This document shows, piece by piece, positions 1 through 6,816 of a stretch of 13,143 nucleotides of DNA; position 1 is the stretch's first letter, and every line of letters begins with the position of its first letter. A program made the translations under genes and the position numbers. The notes beneath the pieces are model-generated. The model was not told the origin of the DNA. It saw nothing but the letters and a program-made list of their open reading frames with translations, and did not search any database. This stretch comes from Gammaproteobacteria bacterium (GTDB lineage: Bacteria; Pseudomonadota; Gammaproteobacteria; Pseudomonadales; UBA7434): positions 1 to 13,143 of the forward strand of contig JAJRPK010000240.1 in assembly GCA_024280785.1 (NCBI GenBank), given 5' to 3'.

Positions 1-948
1 ATTAACTTCTTTAAGGCCTTGAGATATTAACTCGACATTATCTCTAGTTAACGCAGGATAAAAATCATCTGACACTAAGCCTCGTTTGCAACCATAAGAG
101 CTGGTGGGAGTGACTGCCTCGCGCAAGGCTGGGTCTGAAATAGAATTATTTATAAATTTGCGTGCCATATTTTCAAACTGCGCCATTCGTTTATGACCAT
201 TTGTTACGCCATCCAAAACTGTGCCCATCATCAATCCCTGAATCCACTTTGTCGCTTTTACCAGCACAGGTAGTCGTCTAAACCACGCTCTTCGCGAGGG
301 TGAATAGGCTTTTTTTCCTCTAGCCATTATCCAGTTCGGCGTTCTTTGCAATACCGTTAGTTGGCTAGCCTGCTTAGCGACCTCGGGAACAATCTGGACA
401 GCACTAGCGGCAGACCCTACTATGATTACCCGTTTGCTGGTCAAATCAACATCGTGATTCCATTGAGTGCCGTGCCAGTGATCACCAGCGAATTCATCGA
501 TCCCATCTACCTTTGGATACTCAGCTGTATGCTGGTTACCCATAGCATTAATGATAATATCAAATTCAAAGGTTTCACCGTTCTCGCTGTCTAATAGCCA
601 TTGGCCACTGGGCTGATATTTTGCTGCGACTATCTTAGTATTAAACGTAAAATGAGAATCCAAGCCAAACTCTGTCGCACACTCTTGCAAGTAAGCTTCT
701 ATTTCTTTTTGGCCAACAAAACTTTCCGTCCAATTCGGATTTGGCCGATAAGAGAACGTGTAGGAATGAGCCCAAACATCGCATGCCAAACCCGGATATG
801 TATGTAAATGCCAAGTGCCACCCGCGGCATAAGATTTCTCAAAAATAGTAAATTGAGTAAACCCTTTTCTTAATAATTCTCGTCCCGCTGCGATACCTGC
901 CGGCCCCGCCCCAATTATTGCTACCTTTAACTCACTATTTTGCGCCAT
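1..948 (-). CDS. Flavin-containing (Baeyer-Villiger-type) monooxygenase, 3' end cut off by the window
   Basis: The minus-strand frame is open from the ATG at 948 to base 1 (316 codons, no stop), so the C-terminal third is missing. It reads as a class B flavoprotein monooxygenase, which uses FAD and NADPH to insert oxygen into ketones or oxidise heteroatoms, normally in the cytosol. Visible motifs are the FAD-binding GAGPAG (residues 13-18), GGTW (43-46), YPGLACDV (51-58), and the Baeyer-Villiger fingerprint FAGDHWHGTQWN (153-164), which fits FxGxxxHxxxW. The NADPH Rossmann motif GSAASA (178-183) has Ala in place of the middle Gly. CKRGLVSDDFYPAL (287-300) is typical of the family. A purine-rich AGAGAGAAA just before the ATG serves as ribosome binding site. 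The substrate cannot be told from the sequence; steroid, cyclic ketone or fatty ketone are possibilities by family only. Confidence 0.92.
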   Translation of the reverse strand, partial: MAQNSELKVAIIGAGPAGIAAGRELLRKGFTQFTIFEKSYAAGGTWHLHTYPGLACDVWAHSYTFSYRPNPNWTESFVGQKEIEAYLQECATEFGLDSHFTFNTKIVAAKYQPSGQWLLDSENGETFEFDIIINAMGNQHTAEYPKVDGIDEFAGDHWHGTQWNHDVDLTSKRVIIVGSAASAVQIVPEVAKQASQLTVLQRTPNWIMARGKKAYSPSRRAWFRRLPVLVKATKWIQGLMMGTVLDGVTNGHKRMAQFENMARKFINNSISDPALREAVTPTSSYGCKRGLVSDDFYPALTRDNVELISQGLKEVN

Positions 949-1002
949 TTTCTCTCTCTTCTATTATTTAGTGGACTTAGAACAAATGTAATACTTTTCT
1001 AT

Positions 1003-1042
1003 AGTTGTTATTGCTTTGAATAAGTTGTTATTGCTTTGAATA
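1003..1042. repeat. Perfect 20-bp tandem duplication
   Basis: The unit AGTTGTTATTGCTTTGAATA occurs at 1003-1022 and again, identical and directly adjacent, at 1023-1042. It lies between the predicted promoter and the start codon of the monooxygenase, so it would be transcribed as part of the 5' leader. It looks like a recent slippage or duplication event. Confidence 0.95.
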
Positions 1043-1056
1043 AAAGGTGATCAACT

Positions 1057-1085
1057 ACTCTATCGATGCAAACCCTTGCCGTCAA
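1057..1085 (-). promoter_or_regulatory. Candidate sigma70 promoter for the monooxygenase gene
   Basis: Read on the minus strand there is TTGACG (1085-1080), a 17-bp spacer and TAGAGT (1062-1057), a 5/6 and 4/6 match to the -35 and -10 consensus with ideal spacing. Transcription would start near 1050 and leave a leader of about 100 nt that includes the tandem duplication. The call rests only on consensus matching. Confidence 0.3.
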
Positions 1086-1190
1086 CAGAGTCTGTAAGTG
1101 AACATAATCCGCCACTGTCAAATGCAAAATATCTACTAACCATTGCCTAGGCCATGGGAAGCTCAGGCACAGTCTATAGCTTAGAGCCTC

Positions 1191-1230
1191 AAAAAAAAAC
1201 CGGAACAACTGACTGGCAGCTACCCCGGCT
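1191..1230 (-). terminator. Probable intrinsic terminator after the lipoprotein gene
   Basis: On the minus strand, about 60 nt past the lipoprotein stop codon, AGCCGGGG (from 1230) can pair with TTCCGG plus adjacent T residues, partly through G-U pairs, around a 17-nt loop. An uninterrupted T9 (1199-1191) follows. The stem is modest, but the long U-tract and its position favour a terminator. Confidence 0.42.
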
Positions 1231-1289
1231 ATAAAGCGGCTATTCCTCGACCTGAACCCAAAGGAATAAGCGATTGATGTGACGGAAAT

Positions 1290-1727
1290 TTATCCCTTCA
1301 AAATCCAGAGACGCATCGACTTCTCTATTTTATCTTTTTGTTCAAGCGTCAGCGTAGAGTGAAGTTCTTGAATTAGCGGTAGCATTTGTTCGACATAAAG
1401 CCCCATGTCTTTGTAGCCTTGGGCCATCAACTGTTCGACAATAATCGCATCAAAATTTGGTGCATTGATTAAACTAACTATTTTTTCTTTTCGAATTGGC
1501 CGATCTTGTTCGGTATCGATCTTCATCGCTTGCAGCTCATGTTTGAGCTTCGCTAATAAAGCCGTCTGCTCATCATCAAAATTTAAACGATAAGCCATGT
1601 AATCCATTCCATTATCCAGACGTTTACCTTGATGGTAATTTCCACCACATCCAACCACTGCCAAGGCAAGTATTATCAACCCTAATAATCGAGCCTTACT
1701 GCTCTGTGTTAACCGTACAATTTTCAT
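1290..1727 (-). CDS. Small periplasmic lipoprotein, CpxP/Spy-like candidate
   Basis: This encodes a 145-residue protein with a type II signal peptide: basic N-region (MKIVRLTQSSKAR), hydrophobic core and lipobox AVVGC with the lipidated Cys at residue 27. Gly follows at +2, with no Asp inner-membrane retention signal, so outer-membrane anchoring is likely. The mature part is charged and probably helical, and ends with LTLEQKDKIEKSMR, which resembles the LTxxQ repeat of CpxP/Spy-family envelope-stress proteins. That assignment is inference from this motif and from the divergent OmpR-type two-component operon. An upstream in-frame GTG at 1745 would add six residues, but I prefer the ATG at 1727 because it gives a standard lipoprotein signal and has a GGGGGA about 9 nt upstream. 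The small secreted-peptide gene lies 49 bp upstream on the same strand, so the two are probably co-transcribed. Confidence 0.8.
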   Translation of the reverse strand: MKIVRLTQSSKARLLGLIILALAVVGCGGNYHQGKRLDNGMDYMAYRLNFDDEQTALLAKLKHELQAMKIDTEQDRPIRKEKIVSLINAPNFDAIIVEQLMAQGYKDMGLYVEQMLPLIQELHSTLTLEQKDKIEKSMRLWILKG

Positions 1728-1776
1728 AATAATGTTATCCCCCACTTCTGTTAAAACGTGGTGAAACTAGCGGTAA

Positions 1777-1953
1777 TTAACTTCCACCAAAGGCATGAAC
1801 CGTTAACGAAATAAAGTGCTTTACGCTAAGTTCTGCACTCTCTACTGATTTTGATACTACAGATTTTGAAACTACAGATACATCAGCCGCAACTAATGGA
1901 GCTATAGCGACTAAGTAGGCAGCAAATAATAGGGATATGGCAAAGTTTTGCAT
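1777..1953 (-). CDS. Small secreted or membrane peptide of 58 residues, unknown function
   Basis: This short frame begins with ATG at 1953, preceded by a strong AGGAG 8 nt upstream, and ends at TAA (1779-1777). The first 23 residues (MQNFAISLLF..., ending PLVAA) look like a signal peptide with cleavage after VAA, although no Lys or Arg precedes the hydrophobic core. An uncleaved membrane segment is therefore also possible. The remaining roughly 35 residues are rich in Ser and Val and carry a tandem SVVSK repeat (DVSVVSKSVVSKSVES), then a short His/Phe-containing tail. I recognise no family. It lies 49 bp upstream of the lipoprotein gene on the same strand and is divergent from the response regulator, so an envelope role tied to that system is a reasonable inference. 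The ribosome binding site and signal-like start make it more than a chance frame. Confidence 0.6.
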   Translation of the reverse strand: MQNFAISLLFAAYLVAIAPLVAADVSVVSKSVVSKSVESAELSVKHFISLTVHAFGGS

Positions 1954-2279
1954 GAGCTTTTCTCCTGTTGGAACAATGATGAAACAATGTTGAAATAATA
2001 AGTAACTAGTCAGTTACGGGGGCATAAAATTTAAACTTTGAGTACAGGATTAATAATGAACCTCACACCCGCTATAAACCTGTCAAAACTGAAAGCAATT
2101 GTGACAAACTGTGACAATATGAATTAAATGTGACGCAGGGGTTGTTAAGCATAAGGAATCGGTGATTTACTAAAGCTCCAGCTAATTCTATTAATTCCTT
2201 GACCTCCGCCGAAACAGGCAGATGAGAGAAAAATTATGCCATCAATAAGTCGCGTGACCCATAAAACAGGGGGTGATCG
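1954..2279. other. Divergent regulatory region between small secreted peptide and response regulator
   Basis: The 326 bases separate two divergent transcription units. They hold phased TGTGAC direct repeats (2100-2135), a TTGACA hexamer on the minus strand (2096-2091) without a well-spaced -10, and a possible 16-codon upstream frame reaching into the regulator start. No further gene is seen. Confidence 0.6.
2100..2135. promoter_or_regulatory. TGTGAC direct repeats, candidate response-regulator box
   Basis: TGTGACA occurs at 2100-2106 and 2110-2116, exactly one helical turn apart, and TGTGACG at 2129-2135, about two turns further on. OmpR-family regulators bind as head-to-tail dimers to direct repeats with about 10-11 bp pitch. 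A site in the divergent promoter region of such a regulator therefore suggests autoregulation and control of the lipoprotein unit. The sequence is not the E. coli GTAAA-N5-GTAAA CpxR box, so the match is by architecture only. Confidence 0.42.
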
Positions 2280-2286
2280 ATGGTAG
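2236..2286 (+). other. Possible 16-codon upstream frame overlapping the regulator start
   Basis: ATG at 2236, with GAGAG about 7 nt upstream, opens a frame encoding MPSISRVTHKTGGDRW. It stops at TAG (2284-2286), overlapping the regulator's ATG at 2280 in another frame. If translated it could couple initiation at the regulator. It may equally be chance. Confidence 0.18.
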
Positions 2287-3017
2287 GCAAAATCCTACTC
2301 ATTGACGACGACGTTAAAATTGGTCAGCTACTCACAAAGTACTTTAGTCAATTTGACATAGAGCTTTGCGTCGCTCACAAACCTAGCGACGGCTTTGCAA
2401 TGATTGAAAGCCTGCATCCAGCCCTACTCATTCTAGATGTCATGCTACCTGAGATGGATGGCTTTGAAGTGTGCCGTCAAATTCGGCAACAACCCGAGCG
2501 CTTTGGTCACCTCCCCATTATTATGCTCACCGCCAGGGGCGATGTAACTGACCGCATAGTGGGTCTTGAACTCGGTGCCGATGACTATCTACCCAAACCT
2601 TTTGAACCCAGAGAACTTATTGTGCGAGTTCAAAGCGTGTTACGTCGCTCGCAGTTGGCCATAAGCGATGACAAACAACTCTCTGAAAAAAACATCTCTC
2701 AACTCAAGACTGATTGTTTGACTCTCGACTTAGTCAAACAATCAGTCTTGTTAGACAAACAAACTCTTGACATTACCAGCATGGAATTCGCGTTGCTAAA
2801 AGTTTTTATGCAAGCACCCGGAAAAACCTTTAGTCGAGATGAGTTAATGAGCGAGCTCCGAGGTATAGACGCAGAATTATACTCGCGTGCGATCGATACA
2901 CTGGTCAGTCGTCTAAGGCATAGATTAAACGATGTCAGAAAATCTCCTAAATTTATTAAAACTGTTTGGGGAAGGGGATATGTCTTTGTGGCAAAAGTAA
3001 GCAGCATAAGTACGTAG
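2280..3017 (+). CDS. OmpR/CpxR-family response regulator
   Basis: This 245-residue transcription factor takes a phosphoryl group from the kinase encoded next. The receiver domain (about 3-120) has the acidic pocket D9-D11, phosphoacceptor D53 in LLILDVMLPEMDG, T84 in the MLTAR segment and K106 in LPKPF. The winged-helix DNA-binding domain (about 142-238) ends in the typical IKTVWGRGYVF. The run MLTARGDVTDRIVGLELGADDYLPKPF is close to CpxR/RstA. The start is supported by AGGGGG 6 nt upstream of the ATG. It forms an operon with the kinase (61-bp gap) and diverges from the CpxP/Spy-like lipoprotein, which recalls the cpxP/cpxRA layout. The stretch coding for residues 142-157, at the start of the DNA-binding domain, is a perfect inverted repeat in the DNA. 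I withhold a gene symbol because CpxR and RstA cannot be separated by eye. Confidence 0.97.
   Translation: MVGKILLIDDDVKIGQLLTKYFSQFDIELCVAHKPSDGFAMIESLHPALLILDVMLPEMDGFEVCRQIRQQPERFGHLPIIMLTARGDVTDRIVGLELGADDYLPKPFEPRELIVRVQSVLRRSQLAISDDKQLSEKNISQLKTDCLTLDLVKQSVLLDKQTLDITSMEFALLKVFMQAPGKTFSRDELMSELRGIDAELYSRAIDTLVSRLRHRLNDVRKSPKFIKTVWGRGYVFVAKVSSIST
2705..2750. repeat. Perfect 19-bp inverted repeat inside the response regulator gene
   Basis: The left arm CAAGACTGATTGTTTGACT (2705-2723) and the right arm AGTCAAACAATCAGTCTTG (2732-2750) are exact reverse complements, separated by the 8-nt loop CTCGACTT. The regulator frame runs through it without interruption and encodes KTDCLTLDLVKQSVL, a normal-looking start of the OmpR DNA-binding domain. 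It therefore does not look like an inserted element. In mRNA it would form a 19-bp hairpin in mid-gene. Confidence 0.97.
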
Positions 3018-3078
3018 CAATGGTTAACAACAACAGTTAACAAAAATATTTATAAAAAAGTACTGCGGGCACACAACA

Positions 3079-4419
3079 ATGAAAAATATTTTAGCGCTCT
3101 TTCAGCAATCTTTATTCATTCGGTTAATGGCTATTTTTCTGTTTTCGGTAACTTTGTTTGTTTTTATTATGGGCTGCTTGCTAACCTATATTTACCGAGA
3201 GGAAGTCAAAACATTTAAAGGCTTTGAGTTTTTTGAACGTCATGTTAACTTTTTGATTGACGACTTTGGCTACCCTCCCAATCTTGACAAGCCACGAGAG
3301 CTAATGCTGACGTTTCCTATGATCATCATCATCAAAGACAGCAAAGGGAATTTATTGTTAGGCAACGCAGCGATAGACCTCAATGAACTAGTGACACTAA
3401 AACAATACAATGATCGCTCGACAGCCGTTTCGGTGGGGCGAACTCGCGGGCTAAGAATAGAACGAAACAGTTACCAATATTTTATATTCGGCCACCAACC
3501 CCTCATCGATAAACATGACGCATTGGTTGGTGCTCTAACAACGACTGTTGTCCTGCTAGTACTGTTTATAAACTATTTATTAGTCCGCCATCTATTAAAA
3601 CCGATTAATTTACTAAAGGAAGGCGCTGAGCGAATAAGTCGAGGTGAGCTGGATTATCGCGTTAAACACACTCATCGAGACGAGCTAGGCACTCTGACTG
3701 ATAGTATCAATGACATGGCCGATTCACTCAACGCCATGATTGACGCCAAACAGCAGTTGTTGCTAGGTATTAGTCATGAACTACGAACGCCTATTACCCG
3801 CGCAAAAATTCAACTGGAAATGATGCCCGACGACGAAGCCAGAAAAAATTTGATGGAAGACATTGATGAGTTAGATCGTTTGGTATCTGAACTATTAGAA
3901 GCAGAAAAGCTCCAGAGCCAGCACAGCGGTTTGGTTCTTGAACCTCTTGCTATCAGTGTCTTTACACGAGAAACACTCAACCATTATTGGCCTAATCATC
4001 CTTTAATAAAATGGCAGCAACCTGACGATGGTACAGCCAATACAGAGATTCCTCTGGACAAACTACGATATCAGGTCATTGTTAGAAACCTAATCGGTAA
4101 CGCCCTAAAATACGGCGATGAAAACGAAATTGATGTTGCGGTCAAATGCAGTCATGACGAATCAACCCTGACGGTGAGAGATCACGGCCAAGGAATCCCC
4201 GCTGAACACCTGCCTCATATCACCGAACCCTTTTATCGCTCCGATAGTGCACGTCAAAGACAGACGGGCGGCTTCGGTCTAGGGCTTCATCTCTGCCGTA
4301 TCATTACCGAAGCCCACGGTGGAGTACTGGAAATTACTAGCGAAGAAGGCAAAGGCACGGCGATCACCGTGCATTTGCCTAACGATTCTATCCCTCTTAA
4401 GTTGCCACAGCTGGCATAA
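3079..4419 (+). CDS. Membrane sensor histidine kinase (HAMP, HisKA, HATPase)
   Basis: This 446-residue kinase is the partner of the upstream regulator. TM1 spans about 13-38, a periplasmic sensor region of about 105 residues follows, and TM2 spans about 149-171. HAMP covers about 172-224. The phosphoacceptor is H233 in GISHELRTP. The ATPase domain has the N box N337/N341 (RNLIGNALKYG), G1 DHGQG (368-372), F box FYR (385-387) and G2 GFGLGL (398-403). Domain order and length resemble CpxA and RstB. The periplasmic domain (with FKGFEFFERHVNFLIDD) is not a family I recognise, so the stimulus is unknown; envelope stress is suggested only by the lipoprotein neighbour. No strong ribosome binding site precedes the ATG. 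The gap to the regulator contains two GTTAAC copies (3023 and 3036). Its last 23 bases overlap the convergent oxidoreductase gene. Confidence 0.97.
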   Translation: MKNILALFQQSLFIRLMAIFLFSVTLFVFIMGCLLTYIYREEVKTFKGFEFFERHVNFLIDDFGYPPNLDKPRELMLTFPMIIIIKDSKGNLLLGNAAIDLNELVTLKQYNDRSTAVSVGRTRGLRIERNSYQYFIFGHQPLIDKHDALVGALTTTVVLLVLFINYLLVRHLLKPINLLKEGAERISRGELDYRVKHTHRDELGTLTDSINDMADSLNAMIDAKQQLLLGISHELRTPITRAKIQLEMMPDDEARKNLMEDIDELDRLVSELLEAEKLQSQHSGLVLEPLAISVFTRETLNHYWPNHPLIKWQQPDDGTANTEIPLDKLRYQVIVRNLIGNALKYGDENEIDVAVKCSHDESTLTVRDHGQGIPAEHLPHITEPFYRSDSARQRQTGGFGLGLHLCRIITEAHGGVLEITSEEGKGTAITVHLPNDSIPLKLPQLA

Positions 4420-6658
4420 CTTGTACCGGCACGCCATTCACGATACAGGTGCCAGAAGCCACATCCAGTGATTCGTCAATAAGATCGTTACAACTAATCC
4501 CCGGGGCAATAGTTTCGGCATTACTTTGCACTGACCCCGCATACACATGCCCGAAACCGTGTGGAATACTGATAACCCCAGGCATCATTTCAACCGTGAT
4601 CTCTACCGGCACTACGACCTCGCTCACGTTGCTAACAACCTTCGCCTGCCCTCCTTCCACTAAACCAATTCGTTCGGCATCATCAGGACTTATTTTCATT
4701 GTGCAGCGATTTTTTCCTCGCACATAAGGCTTTAAGTTATGCAGCCAAGAATTCATGTCTCGCACATGTCGACGGCCAATAAGCAACATATTCTGGCTGC
4801 CTCCACTGTCCGCCGCTTCTGCCTGCAACTGTTCAAAGCGCTCTCGCAAACGCGGCAGGTCATTAGCAAACAGTTCATGCATGACATCGATACGTTGATT
4901 AGGTGTTGCCAAAGTTTCTGGCATACGAGGCTTAAGCGCTCCCATATCCATTGATGCTTGAGGATGCTGTTTTAATTTATCCAAACTCAAGCCATCCCCT
5001 TTTCGACCAAACTGATCTCCATACGGACCGGACCGCATTAAAACATCGGCAAACCGTTCGGGCGAAGTGTCACCCGTTACTTTTTCATGGACAGTCTCAG
5101 AGCTAAGCTCGTAGCCATCTGCTGTAGCTCGTTCTACCGCCATATCAACCAGTCCTTGAAAGATAAATCCGTCCATCTCATCGCGGCTAATGCCCGACAT
5201 CCGAGCTGAGACCTCTAAGATAACCTCGCCTAAATCTTTCAGCTTTGGATCGGGATCGAATGTTTTAGGTGAATAGGAAGCAAAATCTCGTGTAGTAAAA
5301 CTCTGGAACGTCACATCTATATTACTGTGCTCGGGGTGAACCGTAGTCGGCAAAATAATATCAGCTCTACTGGTCGTCTCATTTATATAAATATCTAAAC
5401 AAACCATAAAGTCTAAAGTTTCTAACGCTTCACGTATTTTATTCCCGCGCGGAACCGATAAAACAGGGTTTCCGCAAATGGTCAGCAGCCCGCGAACTTC
5501 ATCCCCTTTGGCGGTTATTTCTTCCGCCATGAGCGAAGCTGGTAGCTCTCCACAAGTCTCGGGCACACCGCGCACTTTTGAATGCCAGCGACCATAAGGT
5601 TTAACATCCCCAGCGCCACCCGCACCCATTCCTCCGGTGGAGCCAGTGGAAAACATCATCCCTCCCTTGGTGTCGAAATTTCCACTCATCAAACTAACTA
5701 GCGCTAACATCCAATGCGATGCCAAGCCAAACTCTTGTGTGCACAAACCAATCCGGCCATATAACGCAGATTTCTCGGCGGCACTGTATTCCGCGACTAA
5801 CGTCCGTAAAGCTTCAGCAGCAACCCCTGTCACCTCAGCGGTATTCTCGGGTGTATAGCTCTGAACCGCCTCGCGTAGCTTGCCGGCATTATCGATATGA
5901 CTTGCTAGATGCCCCCAGTCAATTTTATCTTCTGCGAACAATACGTTCGCGAAAGCCATTAGAAAGTAGGCATCAGTTCCTGGCTTAATAAAAATATGCT
6001 GATCGGCTACCACCGCCGTTTCAGTCATACGTGGATCAATGACCACACATTTACCACCGCGAGCCTGAATTTCCTTCATCGCACTTTTAGGGTCCGGCGT
6101 CCCTAAAATACTGCCTTGTGACACCACTGGATTTGCACCCATGCAGATTAAAAAATCTGTACGCGCAAGATCGGGAACAGGAATCATCCACTCATGCCCG
6201 ATCAAACCCCAGCACACCAATTGCTGCGGATGTTGGTCCACAGTACCCGCTGAAAAAAAACGTTCGGTTCCCACCGACGCCATCAGTGATTGAAGATAAA
6301 CCCCTGCTGAAAAATCGTGTCCTAACGGATTGCCCACATATAGTGCCAACGCATCCTTACCGTGTTGATCACGAATCTGACTAAACTTTTCACCAATAAT
6401 ATCTAGCGCCTCATCCCATGAAATTTCTTCCCAACCATTGGCTGTTTTCTTCACCGGATGCCGCAAGCGCTCGCCATCTTCATAGATATAATTAAACGCT
6501 TGGGACTTTGCACAGACGTAACCTTTAGACCGATGATCATCTGGATCACCATGGATAGAAATTATCTTTTGTTCATCTCGGTCAATTTCTAAAATTAACC
6601 CGCAGCAAGCTTCACAAGTTGGACAGATACGTCGCAGGGTTTCAGTGTTAGCACTCAT
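4397..6658 (-). CDS. Molybdopterin (bis-MGD) oxidoreductase of the formate dehydrogenase/Nap-like superfamily
   Basis: This encodes 753 residues from the ATG at 6658, which has GGAG 7 nt upstream. A longer frame from a TTG at 6697 adds 13 residues but lacks a ribosome binding site. The N-terminal motif CPTCEACCG followed by GYVCAK supplies C12, C15, C19 and C49 for one [4Fe-4S] cluster, with K51 next to it as in related enzymes. Molybdopterin-binding parts include MGANPVVSQG (about 173-182), VIDPRMTETA (about 206-215) and a C-terminal dinucleotide-binding domain (about 623-747, from NMLLIGRRHVRDMNSW). No Tat or Sec signal is present, so it should be cytoplasmic. At the place where formate dehydrogenases and nitrate reductases carry Sec or Cys to the Mo, this protein reads FSAGTVDQHP (135-144), so the ligand is uncertain. 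No electron-transfer subunit, chaperone or cofactor gene lies nearby. Substrate unknown. Confidence 0.93.
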   Translation of the reverse strand: MSANTETLRRICPTCEACCGLILEIDRDEQKIISIHGDPDDHRSKGYVCAKSQAFNYIYEDGERLRHPVKKTANGWEEISWDEALDIIGEKFSQIRDQHGKDALALYVGNPLGHDFSAGVYLQSLMASVGTERFFSAGTVDQHPQQLVCWGLIGHEWMIPVPDLARTDFLICMGANPVVSQGSILGTPDPKSAMKEIQARGGKCVVIDPRMTETAVVADQHIFIKPGTDAYFLMAFANVLFAEDKIDWGHLASHIDNAGKLREAVQSYTPENTAEVTGVAAEALRTLVAEYSAAEKSALYGRIGLCTQEFGLASHWMLALVSLMSGNFDTKGGMMFSTGSTGGMGAGGAGDVKPYGRWHSKVRGVPETCGELPASLMAEEITAKGDEVRGLLTICGNPVLSVPRGNKIREALETLDFMVCLDIYINETTSRADIILPTTVHPEHSNIDVTFQSFTTRDFASYSPKTFDPDPKLKDLGEVILEVSARMSGISRDEMDGFIFQGLVDMAVERATADGYELSSETVHEKVTGDTSPERFADVLMRSGPYGDQFGRKGDGLSLDKLKQHPQASMDMGALKPRMPETLATPNQRIDVMHELFANDLPRLRERFEQLQAEAADSGGSQNMLLIGRRHVRDMNSWLHNLKPYVRGKNRCTMKISPDDAERIGLVEGGQAKVVSNVSEVVVPVEITVEMMPGVISIPHGFGHVYAGSVQSNAETIAPGISCNDLIDESLDVASGTCIVNGVPVQVMPAVAT

Positions 6659-6816
6659 TAAAGGCTCCGATAAAATTATTTGTGGGCACTCAATCAACCA
6701 AGGCCAATCAAGATCGTCGGTTTATGTCATTGCAACTTACTTATAACTTTTCCACATATTTTTTATTCGTATTTCTTTTTAATTCGAGTTTATTTTTCTT
6801 CGTATGATCCCATAAA

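Larger units (their letters stand above)
949..1289. other. Non-coding gap between monooxygenase and lipoprotein genes
   Basis: These 341 bases hold no convincing gene. They contain, on the minus strand, a terminator-like hairpin with a T9 tract, a sigma70-like promoter and a perfect 20-bp tandem duplication, listed separately. A 66-codon minus-strand frame here runs straight through the terminator and promoter and has no recognisable domain, so I do not call it. Confidence 0.6.

Noticed and set aside
1008..1208. 66-codon minus-strand frame between the monooxygenase and lipoprotein genes
   Set aside because: It overlaps the predicted terminator, promoter and tandem repeat, has no ribosome binding site or domain, and starts inside the T9 tract region (FFF run).
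2705..2750. Inserted mobile palindrome in the response regulator
   Set aside because: The encoded residues align with the normal start of an OmpR DNA-binding domain and the protein length is typical, so no extra peptide has been inserted.
2699..3043. 114-codon minus-strand frame opposite the response regulator
   Set aside because: Shadow of the regulator gene; part of its peptide echoes the regulator only because of the inverted repeat.
6659..6697. Thirteen-residue N-terminal extension of the oxidoreductase from a TTG codon
   Set aside because: TTG start without ribosome binding site, whereas the ATG at 6658 has GGAG at good spacing and places the Cys cluster at the usual distance.
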